Source of the DNA: Bacteroidota bacterium
GTDB taxonomy: Bacteria > Bacteroidota > Bacteroidia > Chitinophagales > LD1
Length of the DNA: 64,000 nucleotides
Direction: 5' to 3'
Assembly (NCBI GenBank): GCA_947475165.1
Contig: CANJLD010000002.1
Location: 186,001-250,000 of the forward strand
Below the pieces are notes generated by a model. The model did not search any database. It was not told the origin of the DNA and saw nothing but the letters and a program-made list of their open reading frames with translations. Position numbers and translations under genes: made by a program. Positions 27,098 to 36,219 of this stretch are shown piece by piece (position 1 is the stretch's first letter; each line of letters starts with the position of its first letter).

Positions 27098-27862
27098 TTA
27101 TGTTTTGTTTCGGGAACCGGTGTTTAGCTGTGCACACTTTAAATGAAGAGGCCAAATAACCTCCTTTATTTCATCGTCATTCCATAAGCTTTTCAGCTTT
27201 GGTAATAAAAAATCAATCGGGTCAGCGTTGTGCTTTGCTACATAGTTGGTATACGAACTCCAGCTCATTACATAATTTAACCATTGTTGTTTGTTCCAGT
27301 TCATCCGGCAAAAGAAATCCGGAGTCTTCACAGGTTCAAACGGAAAGGGAAGCGTTTCGTATTTATTGCGCACATACCATCTGCCATCGGGCCAGTAGTC
27401 ATAAAGATATTCGTACATAAACCACTCCATCACTTCTTCTATTTCAGCAGAAATTTTTGCTCCGCTGTAAGTCCACACAGCAAGCACTCCATTTGGTTTA
27501 GCAACCCGAATGGCTTCTTTGTAAAACAAATCGTGGTTAAACCAATGTGCTGCAGTGGCAACGGCTATCAAGTCAATCGAATTATTTTCTAAGCCACTTT
27601 CTTCGGCAGTTCCTACGCGGTATTCTACATTTTCAGTTTTAATGGCATTGGCAATTTGCTTTTCGCTTCCATCGGAAGCAATTATTTTTTTGAAGTGCTT
27701 TGCTAATGAAGTAGCAGCCTGACCGTTACCGGTGGCGCAATCCCAACATAATTCATCGGCAGGAGAAATGCTGGCGAGATATTCAAATAAATCTTCTGGA
27801 TATGTAGGTCGTGCCTTTAAATAAATATCTGCCTGACGCGAGAAATGGTCTTTAAATTCCAT
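27098..27862 (-). CDS. Class I SAM-dependent methyltransferase
   Basis: A 254-residue protein. After HFSRQADIYLKARPTYPEDLFEYL comes motif I, CWDCATGNGQAATSLAK (about 40-55), then ASDGSEKQI (motif II region), VGTAEESGLENNSIDLIAVATAAHWFNHDLFYKEAIRVAKPNGVLAVWTYS. This is the methyltransferase_11 pattern seen also in yeast Crg1/Tmt1-like enzymes. Substrate unknown. The start is ATG 27862: a TACGTTTG box lies 8 nt upstream, which excludes the longer frame reaching 28036. It is divergent from the TetR gene. Confidence 0.88.
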   Translation of the reverse strand: MEFKDHFSRQADIYLKARPTYPEDLFEYLASISPADELCWDCATGNGQAATSLAKHFKKIIASDGSEKQIANAIKTENVEYRVGTAEESGLENNSIDLIAVATAAHWFNHDLFYKEAIRVAKPNGVLAVWTYSGAKISAEIEEVMEWFMYEYLYDYWPDGRWYVRNKYETLPFPFEPVKTPDFFCRMNWNKQQWLNYVMSWSSYTNYVAKHNADPIDFLLPKLKSLWNDDEIKEVIWPLHLKCAQLNTGSRNKT

Positions 27863-27870
27863 AAGAACTG

Positions 27871-27878
27871 CAAACGTA
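27871..27878 (-). promoter_or_regulatory. -7 box TACGTTTG before the methyltransferase gene
   Basis: Perfect TAnnTTTG on the minus strand, ending 8 nt before ATG 27862. It predicts a leaderless transcript and fixes the start codon. Confidence 0.6.
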
Positions 27879-27921
27879 AAATATCCGCTTTGTACTGCTA
27901 ATTTTCCGGTTCGCGGTAAGG

Positions 27922-27955
27922 TTTGGAAACTTTCGGGTCTTTCTTGGTTTCCAAA
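27922..27955. promoter_or_regulatory. Candidate TetR operator: inverted repeat TTTGGAAAC / GTTTCCAAA
   Basis: Perfect 9-bp arms at 27922-27930 and 27947-27955, centres 25 bp apart. The right arm overlaps the putative -33 region of the TetR promoter. Position between the divergent methyltransferase and TetR genes fits autoregulation by the TetR protein. Confidence 0.5.
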
Positions 27956-27967
27956 GTTTTTATCGTA

Positions 27968-27975
27968 TACATTTG
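27968..27975 (+). promoter_or_regulatory. -7 box TACATTTG of the TetR-RND operon
   Basis: Perfect TAnnTTTG, with TTGG at 27944-27947 as a possible -33 element (20-nt spacer). It ends 8 nt before the TTG start of the TetR gene. Confidence 0.6.
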
Positions 27976-27983
27976 CGCCCGCT

Positions 27984-28598
27984 TTGAAAAACAAACAACT
28001 AGTACACTTATTGCAGAAGTCCGGAGAGCTGTTCAAAAAGTATGGCGTTAAGAGCTATACCATGGATGATGTGGCGAAGGAATTGGGCATGAGTAAAAAA
28101 ACCATTTACCAGTTTGTAGAAAATAAGGCGGAGTTGGTGAAGCTCACTATGGAGCAATATCTGGCAGAAGAGCGCACACAACTGGAAGCCATTTTAAAAA
28201 CATCGAAAAACTCGGTGGACGAAATGATTCAGATGGTGGTGTATTTTTTTAATCAGGTGCGCGAGTTCAACCCTTCCGCCCTGAATGATTTACAAAAGTA
28301 TTATCCCGAAACATGGGCTATCTATAATGAATATCGTTTTGATTTTATGTTGCGCATGCTTACAAAAAACATGGAAGATGGAATTGAACAAGGCTTATAC
28401 CGCAACGATTTAAACTCGAATACCATTGCAAAAATATATATCGGCACTATCGATGTACTTATCAATCAGCAATTTTTCCCGATTAAAAAGTATGTGTTTA
28501 TTGATACTTATAAAGAGTATTTGAATTACCATTTGCGCGGAATAGTTTCTGCCAAAGGATTAAAATATCTCGAACAACACAATTTATTTAAGAGTTGA
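27984..28598 (+). CDS. TetR/AcrR family transcriptional regulator
   Basis: A 204-residue regulator. The N-terminal helix-turn-helix reads SGELFKKYGVKSYTMDDVAKELGMSKKTIYQFVENKAELV (about 12-52); the remainder is the helical ligand-binding domain. The start is TTG 27984: no ATG lies before the HTH and the promoter box ends only 8 nt upstream. It sits 19 bp before the tolC-like gene and most likely represses the efflux operon that follows. Confidence 0.92.
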   Translation: MKNKQLVHLLQKSGELFKKYGVKSYTMDDVAKELGMSKKTIYQFVENKAELVKLTMEQYLAEERTQLEAILKTSKNSVDEMIQMVVYFFNQVREFNPSALNDLQKYYPETWAIYNEYRFDFMLRMLTKNMEDGIEQGLYRNDLNSNTIAKIYIGTIDVLINQQFFPIKKYVFIDTYKEYLNYHLRGIVSAKGLKYLEQHNLFKS

Positions 28599-28617
28599 AT
28601 GACCTAACTATCATCTG

Positions 28618-30087
28618 ATGAAAAATATTTTTTCGCTCCTAATAATTTTATCGTTTGCTGTCAGCGTATTTGCGCAGGACAAAACGGTAAAAACATTCAC
28701 CGTAAAGGAAGCGGTGGAATATGCTCTGCAAAATAATACCGCTGCAAAAAATGGAAAGCTTGGAGTTGACCAGGCAAAGTGGCGCAACCTCGAAATTATT
28801 ACGCAAGGCTTGCCGCAAATTTCTGCCAACTTAGATTACACTTACTATTTCAAGCAGCCGCAGTCACCGGCTCTCAGCAAATTATTTTCTGATACTTCTC
28901 AGGCTTCATCAAAAATTTACAGCTATCTGGCACAACAAGGTGTAATTGCCGGTGACCCGACTATTGCAAATATTCTAACGCAGAGTTTTAACGCCAGTAA
29001 GGATTCTAAAATTTCATTTGTTCTTCCCCATAATCTAAACGCAGGTCTTCAACTCACCCAGTTAATTTTTGATGGCAGATATGTGTTTGGTGTTAAGGCC
29101 GCCAAAGACTTAATGAAAACCTCGCGCCTCTCTTCGCAAATGAGCGATGTGGATGTAAAGTATTCGGTAATGAAAGCCTACTACCAGGCGCAAGCTGCAC
29201 AAGAAGCAAAAAGTTTATTGCAGGATAATTTGAAGTTGATTGAAAAATTGGCGAACGACACCCGCGCTATTTATAAAGAAGGGTTGATTGAAGAATTAGA
29301 TGTGAACCGGTTAGAGTTGGTGCAGGCAAACTTGGAAAGTCAAATCAATTTGCAGAACCAAATGGCAGAAGTGGCTTTGGCAAATTTGAAATTTCAGATG
29401 GGCTTGCCGTTGAGCGATGAAATTGTTTTGAAAGATAATCTCACCGAATTAAAGGCAGATGTTCCTCAGCAATTGGTTTCGCAGTTTGACCCAACTAAGC
29501 GGGTAGAATATGAATTGCTTGAAACTGCTGTGCGTTTACAAGGTTACGACATGAAACAAAAGCGCGTGCAGTATTATCCCTCGCTGTACGGTTTCTTGAA
29601 TTACGGATGGCAAGCGCAAACAGAAAAATTTGGTGACTTCTTTAAATCAACTACTGCCACTTATCCCGATGGCGATACACGCAAGCGTAACGCTTGGTAT
29701 GATCAAGGTTTAGTAGGCATTACTTTGAAAGTGCCAATTTTTGATTCCGGTTTAAAATTAGCTCAGGTTAAGCAGGCGAAAATCGAACAAATGAAATCGC
29801 AGAATAGTTTTGAGAATTTCAAAAGTGCTTCGGAGTTACAATTCCGCGCAGCGCAAAGCGGATTTAATTCTGCGATTGCCGATGAAATGAATACTAAGCG
29901 TACTCAGGAACTGAGCAAGCGTATTTTCAATACCAACTCGGTGAAATTTAAGGAAGGCGTAGGAAGCAGTTTTGAGTTTGTGCAGAGCGAGCAGGAATAT
30001 GTGACCAATCAATTAAAACATATTCAAAGCACCTTGAACATGCTGAATGCAAAAGCAGATTTGGATAAAGCATTAGGTGTACAATAA
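28618..30087 (+). CDS. TolC-family outer membrane efflux protein
   Basis: A 489-residue protein with signal peptide (..AVSVFAQ|D) and two repeated helical halves of the outer membrane efflux (OEP) family: TVKEAVEYALQNNTAAKNGKLGVDQAKW, EELDVNRLELVQANLESQINLQNQMAEVALANLKFQMG, and in the second half VPIFDSGLKLAQVKQAKIEQMKSQ and SSFEFVQSEQEYVTNQLKHI. It forms the outer membrane channel of the tripartite pump encoded by the next two genes. Confidence 0.95.
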   Translation: MKNIFSLLIILSFAVSVFAQDKTVKTFTVKEAVEYALQNNTAAKNGKLGVDQAKWRNLEIITQGLPQISANLDYTYYFKQPQSPALSKLFSDTSQASSKIYSYLAQQGVIAGDPTIANILTQSFNASKDSKISFVLPHNLNAGLQLTQLIFDGRYVFGVKAAKDLMKTSRLSSQMSDVDVKYSVMKAYYQAQAAQEAKSLLQDNLKLIEKLANDTRAIYKEGLIEELDVNRLELVQANLESQINLQNQMAEVALANLKFQMGLPLSDEIVLKDNLTELKADVPQQLVSQFDPTKRVEYELLETAVRLQGYDMKQKRVQYYPSLYGFLNYGWQAQTEKFGDFFKSTTATYPDGDTRKRNAWYDQGLVGITLKVPIFDSGLKLAQVKQAKIEQMKSQNSFENFKSASELQFRAAQSGFNSAIADEMNTKRTQELSKRIFNTNSVKFKEGVGSSFEFVQSEQEYVTNQLKHIQSTLNMLNAKADLDKALGVQ

Positions 30088-30133
30088 AAAAAGCGGAAGT
30101 AGTTAAGGATTTAGTAAAACCATAAAAATTTAA

Positions 30134-31288
30134 ATGATGAAGTTTCAAAAATTAGCATTCGTTATTCTGGTGTCAGCCGTATTAACTTCTTGCGGAGATG
30201 CGGAAAAAAGGAATAGTGCAGACGACAAGAAAAAGAAATTAGCGGAGTACAAAACACAGTTGAAAGAAATAGCCGGCAAAATAGAATTGCTTGAAAAAGA
30301 AATTGCGAAGTTGGATACTTCTTTTCACGTAGCCCAGAAAACAAAACTTATTACTGTTGAGGCGCTGAAAAAACAAGATTTCAAGCATTATATCGAAGTT
30401 CAGGGCAACGTAGATGCAGAAGAAAATGTAATTGCGCTAAACCAACAGCCCGGAATAGTTACAGCTATCAATGTAAAAGTTGGCGACCATGTTTCTAAAG
30501 GGCAAGTTCTAGGATTGACGCAAACTACTTCTGCAATAGAAGACCAGGTTCGTTCAACCGAAACACAGGCAGCACTTGCAAAAACAGCTTACGAAAAACA
30601 AGAACGTTTGTGGCAGCAAAAAATCGGAAGCGAGATTCAATACTTGCAAGCGAAAACACAAAAGGAAGCGGCTGAAAGCGGATTGGCTGCGTTCAAGAAG
30701 CAATTAGAAATGACAAAAATTATTGCGCCAATCAGCGGAACGGTTGATGCGGTGAATTTACGAATTGGTGATATGGCTGCACCAAGCCAATTAATGCCGG
30801 GAATCAGAATAATAAACGAAGGCAGTCTGAAAGTAAAAGCGAAATTGGCTGACAGCGATTTCGGAAAAATTAAAAGCAACGATAAAATTGAAGTTGAATT
30901 TCCGGACATTAATAAAACGGAAAATACTGTAGTTAGCTACGTTTCAAAAACAATTGACCCGCGTTCGCGCACGTTTAGTTTAGAAGCAAAATTGAATAAC
31001 CCACGCAACGAGTATGGCGCGAATATGATTGCGAAACTGAAGATTAATGACGCGGTATTGAAAAACGTGATACTGGTTCCCACAAACATTATTCAAAAAT
31101 CTACCGATGGAAAATATGTGTTGGTGGCTTTAGAAGAAAAGGGAATTAAAGTAGCACACAAGAAAATGGTAGAGACCGGTGCTGACTATGATGGAAAAAC
31201 TGTTATTACCGAAGGATTAGAAGAAGGCGACCAGATTATTACATTCGGTTATAGCGAAGTAGTAGATGGACAGCGAATTGAATTTTAA
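30134..31288 (+). CDS. RND efflux periplasmic adaptor (membrane fusion) lipoprotein
   Basis: A 384-residue lipoprotein (LVSAVLTSCG, Cys about 20). A coiled-coil (residues 30-60) precedes the lipoyl-like half-motifs VDAEENVIALNQQPGIVTAINVKVGDHVSKGQVL and IIAPISGTVDAVNLRIGDMAAP, then the beta-barrel and membrane-proximal domains ending EGLEEGDQIITFG. It bridges the inner-membrane RND pump and the TolC-like channel. ATG 30134 or the adjacent ATG 30137 may be used. Confidence 0.94.
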   Translation: MMKFQKLAFVILVSAVLTSCGDAEKRNSADDKKKKLAEYKTQLKEIAGKIELLEKEIAKLDTSFHVAQKTKLITVEALKKQDFKHYIEVQGNVDAEENVIALNQQPGIVTAINVKVGDHVSKGQVLGLTQTTSAIEDQVRSTETQAALAKTAYEKQERLWQQKIGSEIQYLQAKTQKEAAESGLAAFKKQLEMTKIIAPISGTVDAVNLRIGDMAAPSQLMPGIRIINEGSLKVKAKLADSDFGKIKSNDKIEVEFPDINKTENTVVSYVSKTIDPRSRTFSLEAKLNNPRNEYGANMIAKLKINDAVLKNVILVPTNIIQKSTDGKYVLVALEEKGIKVAHKKMVETGADYDGKTVITEGLEEGDQIITFGYSEVVDGQRIEF

Positions 31289-31307
31289 TTTTTCAGAATA
31301 GAAGAAC

Positions 31308-34300
31308 ATGAATACCGAAAGACTCAAAGAATTAAAATTTACAAGCTGGTGCATCGATAATGCAACCAGCATTTATGTATTCATTGCCATCATCGTTATT
31401 TCTGGCTTGCTCATTTATCAGAGCCTGCCGAAAGAACTATTTCCCGATGTAGTTGTTCCAACAATTTCTATTGCCACCATTTATCCTGGCGCTACACCAG
31501 AGGATATAGAAACGCTTATCACCAAGCCACTCGAAAAACAAGTGAAGAGTATCAACGGTGTAAAAAAAGTTACGAGCAATTCGCTTTCTGATGTTTCAAT
31601 TATCACGGTTGAATTTTCGACTGATTTAAAACCTTCAGAGTGTAAGCAGAAAGTAACTGATGCCGTTGCGAAAGGCAAAAAGGATTTGCCGAACGATTTA
31701 AAAACCGACCCGCAAATTCAGGAGTTCGACATCAATGAGATGCCAATAATGAACATCAACCTTGCCGGTGATTTTCCGCTTGACCAGATTAAGAAATACG
31801 CGAAAGATCTTAAAGATAAAATCGAAAGTCAAAAAGAAATTACACGCGTAGATATTGTGGGCGGTGTTGACCGAGAGATTCAGATTAATGTAGACATGTA
31901 TAAAATGACAAGCGCGGGAATCGCTTTCATGGATATTGAAAATGCAGTGCAGCGCGAGAACCTGAATATTTCCGGAGGAGAAGTTCGCGTAAATGAAATG
32001 AGGAGGAATTTACGTGTTACCGGTGAGTTTAAAGACCCAAAAGAAATTGGCGATATCGTTGTTCGCTCGTTTACTGGAACTACAGTTTTCTTAAAAGATA
32101 TTGCAAAGGTTGAAGATGCGTTTAAAGAAAAACAGGATTTCGCACAGCTTGACCACAAACCTGTTATTGCTTTGAATGTGGTAAAACGCAGCGGAGAAAA
32201 TCTAATCAACGCTACCGACCAGATTTATAAAGTGCTGGAAGATTATCAGACCAACAAATTTCCGCAAGGGCTTAAAATAAAAGTAACCGGTGATACTTCT
32301 GAGAACACGCGTGTGCAATTACACGATTTATTGAATACGGTTATTCTTGGATTTATTTTCGTGGTGTTTATTCTTATGTTCTTCATGGGATTTTCGAATG
32401 CGTTTTTCGTGGGGCTTTCGGTTCCGTTAACCACACTTGTTGCGTTTCTGTTTATGCCTGGCTTGGGAATGACCATGAACGTAATGGTTCTCTTTTCACT
32501 ACTGCTTGCGTTGGGTATTGTGGTAGATGATGCGATAGTTGTAATAGAAAATACTCATCGAATTTACAACAAATACGATTTTGGAATTGTGCAGTCTGCA
32601 AAGTATGCAGCCGGTGAAGTATTTCTACCGGTATTGGCTGGAACGCTTACTACACTTGCTCCATTTTTCCCTCTCTTATTTTGGCCGGGTATTGTAGGAA
32701 AGTTCATGAAGAATCTTCCTATTACCCTCATTATAGCGTTGGGTGCTTCGCTGTTTGTAGCATTTGTAATGAATCCGGTTTTCGCAGTTACATTTATGAA
32801 AAAAGATGACCACGAAGCCAAATCAAAACTGAAAGATTACCTCAAAGGCTTTATCGTTTTTGGCGTGATAGCTATTATCGGTTACGCTACAAAAAATTGG
32901 GGAGTAGGAAATTTTGCTGTTACTGCTATCGTTTTCATTTTGCTCTATCATTTTGTTTTGCTGTGGGCAATCAAATCGTGGCAGTCGAAGCTATGGCCTG
33001 CCTTGGTGAGCGCATACCGTAAAACATTAACCGAATTTATCAAGGGCTATCGCCCTATATTTATTCCACTTGCGGTGGTGGTATTGCTTATTGTAAGTTG
33101 GACTATTTACCTTCTTAGCAAACCGCAAATTGAATTTTTCCCGAATGGCGAACCGAACTTTGTTTACGTGTATTGTAAGTTGCCTATGGGCACCGATGCA
33201 AACGTAACCGATTCTGTTACCCGCATTATTGAAAAACGCGTTTACCAAATTATTGGAGAAAACAATCCGGATGTTACTTCGGTAATCTCCAACGTTGGTT
33301 TGGGTGCAGGTGACCCGCAGAATCCCGATAAAGTAGCAACACCCAATAAAAGCAAGGTAACTGTGGCTTTCAAAAAATATGCCGATAGAAAAGGGGTACA
33401 CGAAAAATACCCGACTACTGCGTTTTGGTTAGATACACTTCAAAAGTCTTTCAGAGCAATTGGAATTGCCGGAGCCGAAATTTCTGTTGAAAAAGAAAGC
33501 AACGGCCCACCGGTGGGCAAACCCATAAACATTGAAATAAGCGGAGACGATTTTGCGGTAATGAAAGATTTAACTGCCGAATTAAAATCGAAAATTGATA
33601 AGGAAGAAATTGCAGGTATTGCCGAATTGAAAAGCGACTTGCAAATCAGCAAGCCCGAAATAATTATTGATATTGATAAAGAAAAAATGTTGCGCGAAGG
33701 AATTTCGTTAGGGCAAGTGGGAGGTGAATTGCGCACAGCTTTGTTCGGAAAAGAAGTTTCGAAATTTCGTGATAAAGATGAGGATGCGCCTATTCAACTT
33801 CGTTTGCGTGCCGAAGACAGAACGAAAGTGGAACAGTTGATGAACGTGAACATTTCTTACATGGATTTCAGCACCGGTTCTTTCCGTCAGGTACCTATTT
33901 CTGCTATTGCCAGTATGCATTACGATAATTCAATTAGCGTGATTAACCGTAAAAATCAGAAACGCGTAATTACACTGGCTTCGGATTTAACCGAAGGTCA
34001 TGCCGCCAACGAAATTATTCCGCAGATAGAGCAGATTATCACAAATATGGATGTGCCGGAGGGCTATGAAATAAAAATGACCGGTGAGCAGGAGCAGCAG
34101 GCAGAAACCGGTTCTTTCCTGATGGTGGCATTTGGTATGGCTCTTTCCCTTATGCTTATTATTTTGGTTACTCAGTTTAATTCAGTGGTTAAGCCAATGA
34201 TTATTTTTACCACCGTAGCATTTTCGCTCATAGGGGTGGCACTTGGTTTTGCAGCCACCGGCAAAACTTTCTCTATTGTAATGACCGGAGTAGGAATTTT

Positions 34301-34688
34301 TGCTTTGGCAGGTATTGTTATTCGAAATGGAATTTTGCTGATTGAATTTATTGACGAGTTACGCGAGCGCGGCATGACGGTAGAGGAAGCGGTAATTGAA
34401 GGTGGTGCAACTCGTATGACACCCGTAATACTTACCGCAGCCGCTGCTATACTTGGACTAATTCCTTTGGCAATAGGATTGAATATGGACTTTGCCACTT
34501 TATTCAGCGAGTTTAATCCGCATTTCTATCTCGGAGGCGACAACGTTGCTTTCTGGGGCCCACTTGCGTGGACCATGATTTATGGTTTAATCATGGCAAC
34601 TTTCTTAACGTTGCTGGTTGTTCCTACCATGTACATGCTCGGCTTTAAAACCAGAGGATGGTTTCGCAGAAAATTTGCGAAGGCATAA
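31308..34688 (+). CDS. RND family efflux permease (AcrB-type)
   Basis: A 1126-residue inner-membrane pump. It has an N-terminal helix, the porter domain beginning PKELFPDVVVPTISIATIYPGATPEDIE, twelve-segment architecture, and in segment 4 the proton-relay region LALGIVVDDAIVVIENTHRIY with the paired Asp residues, and GTLTTLAPFFPLLFWPG. The second half repeats the pattern (TGEQEQQAETGSFLMVAFGMALSLMLIILVTQFNSV, AGIVIRNGILLIEF). Absence of metal-site methionines and presence of DD suggest a hydrophobe/amphiphile (HAE-like) rather than CusA-type pump. The insert near 500-560 with three extra hydrophobic stretches is somewhat longer than AcrB. It is followed by a terminator. Confidence 0.95.
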   Translation: MNTERLKELKFTSWCIDNATSIYVFIAIIVISGLLIYQSLPKELFPDVVVPTISIATIYPGATPEDIETLITKPLEKQVKSINGVKKVTSNSLSDVSIITVEFSTDLKPSECKQKVTDAVAKGKKDLPNDLKTDPQIQEFDINEMPIMNINLAGDFPLDQIKKYAKDLKDKIESQKEITRVDIVGGVDREIQINVDMYKMTSAGIAFMDIENAVQRENLNISGGEVRVNEMRRNLRVTGEFKDPKEIGDIVVRSFTGTTVFLKDIAKVEDAFKEKQDFAQLDHKPVIALNVVKRSGENLINATDQIYKVLEDYQTNKFPQGLKIKVTGDTSENTRVQLHDLLNTVILGFIFVVFILMFFMGFSNAFFVGLSVPLTTLVAFLFMPGLGMTMNVMVLFSLLLALGIVVDDAIVVIENTHRIYNKYDFGIVQSAKYAAGEVFLPVLAGTLTTLAPFFPLLFWPGIVGKFMKNLPITLIIALGASLFVAFVMNPVFAVTFMKKDDHEAKSKLKDYLKGFIVFGVIAIIGYATKNWGVGNFAVTAIVFILLYHFVLLWAIKSWQSKLWPALVSAYRKTLTEFIKGYRPIFIPLAVVVLLIVSWTIYLLSKPQIEFFPNGEPNFVYVYCKLPMGTDANVTDSVTRIIEKRVYQIIGENNPDVTSVISNVGLGAGDPQNPDKVATPNKSKVTVAFKKYADRKGVHEKYPTTAFWLDTLQKSFRAIGIAGAEISVEKESNGPPVGKPINIEISGDDFAVMKDLTAELKSKIDKEEIAGIAELKSDLQISKPEIIIDIDKEKMLREGISLGQVGGELRTALFGKEVSKFRDKDEDAPIQLRLRAEDRTKVEQLMNVNISYMDFSTGSFRQVPISAIASMHYDNSISVINRKNQKRVITLASDLTEGHAANEIIPQIEQIITNMDVPEGYEIKMTGEQEQQAETGSFLMVAFGMALSLMLIILVTQFNSVVKPMIIFTTVAFSLIGVALGFAATGKTFSIVMTGVGIFALAGIVIRNGILLIEFIDELRERGMTVEEAVIEGGATRMTPVILTAAAAILGLIPLAIGLNMDFATLFSEFNPHFYLGGDNVAFWGPLAWTMIYGLIMATFLTLLVVPTMYMLGFKTRGWFRRKFAKA

Positions 34689-34706
34689 TTGTAAAATGAA
34701 TTTTTA

Positions 34707-34737
34707 AAAAAGGTCAGATGCTTCATTTGACCTTTTT
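34707..34737 (+). terminator. Rho-independent terminator of the efflux operon
   Basis: AAAAAGGTCA (34707-34716) pairs perfectly with TGACCTTTTT (34728-34737), ending in a T run, 19 bp after the RND stop. Its last bases run into the -7-like box TAATTTCG (34737-34744) of the next gene. Confidence 0.88.
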
Positions 34738-34747
34738 AATTTCGGAT

Positions 34748-35228
34748 ATGCCTGATTTAAAAATTCGTTTAGCCACACTTGAAGATGCGGTCGGTATTGC
34801 TTACGTGCAATATCACTGCTGGCAGGAAACATACAGAGGCTTCATCAACGATTCTTATTTGAACGCAATTAGTCTGGAAGAAAGAACAGTGCGCTGGAAT
34901 AAAAATCTTCAATCACCGCTTGGTTTAAATGATGTGCTACTAAACGAAGACAAAGAAATAATCGGCTATGTGAGTTGCGGAAAGAACAGATCAAATAAGT
35001 TAGACTGCAAAGGAGAAATCTACGCGTTCTATCTTTTGAAAAAATATCATGGGCTTGGTTTGGGCAAACAACTTTTTAAGCATGCAGTAAACCGTTTGCG
35101 CCAATCTGGCTTTCAATCGTTTTGTGTTTTTGTTCTTCTTCACAATCCTGCAGTTCATTTTGTACAAAAAATTTAATCCTTATATGCAGGAGTATGGGCC
35201 GGTAAAAATCGGAAACGAAGAATATTAG
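34748..35228 (+). pseudogene. GNAT acetyltransferase with a frameshift at an A6 run
   Basis: From ATG 34748 (MPDLKIRLATLEDA) the frame shows a typical GNAT: YVQYHCWQETYRGFI, GYVSCGKNR, IYAFYLLKKYHGLGLGKQLFKHAV, and FCVFVLLHNPAVHF, then stops at 35176 just where motif B should continue. Removing one base at or near the A run 35166-35171 continues the frame as NPYMQEYGPVKIGNEEY to TAG 35228, the expected C-terminal length. The gene is therefore probably inactive or carries a homopolymer error. The start at 34748 was chosen over ATG 34718, which lies inside the upstream terminator; a TAATTTCG box ends 3 nt before it. Confidence 0.75.
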
Positions 35229-35308
35229 GATTTGGCCTTGGGTTGGAGTGACATAAATAAATTTCCACGTTAGAAAAGAGTTTGTAGTTTTAAGAACAAA
35301 TCACTTCT

Positions 35309-35695
35309 ATGAAGAAACTGTTACCCCTTCTGTTTCTCTTGGTTAGTTTAAATTCCTTTGCCGGTTGGGAAATGATGTTCTGCGATTCCGCAGATGAGAA
35401 AGGCAACTGTGCTGGTAAGTTAGAATCCTTCGTTTTATCGGGGCAGGACGTTCAACTAAAAATTGTGTTAGCAAACGCAGGTGGAATACGAACAACAAAA
35501 GTGTATTTCGAAGTTTATTTAGTTGACCCAACAACATTTGCAGAAGAATTGGTGGCGACAGAAGAATTGCAAACAGCAGAAAATGCCATAGTTGCAATTA
35601 AAGCAATCAAACTATTTAAGAAAGGAAGCTATCTCATCTAGGCGCGTGACTCTTACAAAGACTATATCACCTCGCGTGAGTTAACGGTAAAATAG
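35309..35695 (+). pseudogene. Small secreted protein gene interrupted by an in-frame TAG
   Basis: ATG 35309 starts a signal peptide (..LNSFAG|W) and a beta-rich domain resembling a single CARDB-like Ig fold (VQLKIVLANAGGIRTTKVYFEVYLVDP). TAG at 35639-35641 stops after KKGSYLI; the same frame continues ARDSYKDYITSRELTVK to TAG 35695, which reads as the last two strands of the domain. A single change TAG to TAT/TAC would restore it. Product truncated by 18 residues as written. Family not firmly recognised. Confidence 0.65.
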
Positions 35696-35703
35696 GAGAA
35701 GAA

Positions 35704-36102
35704 TTAAACGCGGAACTGCATCTCGATAGTTGCTCCTTTGTCGGAGAAAACAACCAAGTCAGCCAACTGCATCATTAAGAAAACTCCGCGACCGTGAGTC
35801 TTCTCTAAATTTTCAGGGTCAGTAGGATCCGGAAGATGGCCGTAATCGAAACCCGGTCCCTGGTCTTTAATAACGAAGGTCAAATTTTTTCCGCGCTCGT
35901 CTAATGCGTAAGTAATTGTTACATTTTTGCTTTCATCGCATTTGTTACCATGAATGATGGCGTTGTTTGCGGCTTCGGTCATGGAGATGAGAACATTTCC
36001 ATAAACATCATCACCAATATTTATTTCGTTGCGCATTTCGTCAATAAATTTTTCTACTGCTGCAACATTTTCGGGATTGGAGGATATCGTAAGTGATTTC
36101 AC
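35704..36102 (-). CDS. RsbW-like anti-sigma-factor-type ATP-binding protein
   Basis: A 132-residue GHKL ATPase domain (HATPase_c_2). N box TEAANNAIIHGN, G1 box DQGPGFDYGHLPDP and G2 box THGRGVFLM are all present. Proteins of this type phosphorylate anti-anti-sigma factors or act as stand-alone histidine kinase-like switches; no partner (STAS protein or sigma factor) is adjacent. It is 118 bp downstream of the DUF4175 gene on the same strand. Confidence 0.88.
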   Translation of the reverse strand: MKSLTISSNPENVAAVEKFIDEMRNEINIGDDVYGNVLISMTEAANNAIIHGNKCDESKNVTITYALDERGKNLTFVIKDQGPGFDYGHLPDPTDPENLEKTHGRGVFLMMQLADLVVFSDKGATIEMQFRV

Positions 36103-36219
36103 AAATTACTTTTTGACTTGTTGAAACAAAATTGTTATTGCCTAACAAATAAAGCAATCAGAATTGGTATTGCAAACACATAAACGGAAAATTATAATAC
36201 AATAAACAGTTTGTGGACA

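Noticed and set aside
27862-28036. Extension of the methyltransferase frame upstream to 28036
   Set aside because: It would overlap the TetR promoter and coding start, and the TACGTTTG box 8 nt before ATG 27862 fixes the shorter start.
15192-35695. Genome-wide reassignment of TAG as an amino acid
   Set aside because: prfA is intact with an RF1-type PxT motif, and core genes such as thrC (9877) end in TAG at the expected length. Isolated nonsense changes are the simpler reading.
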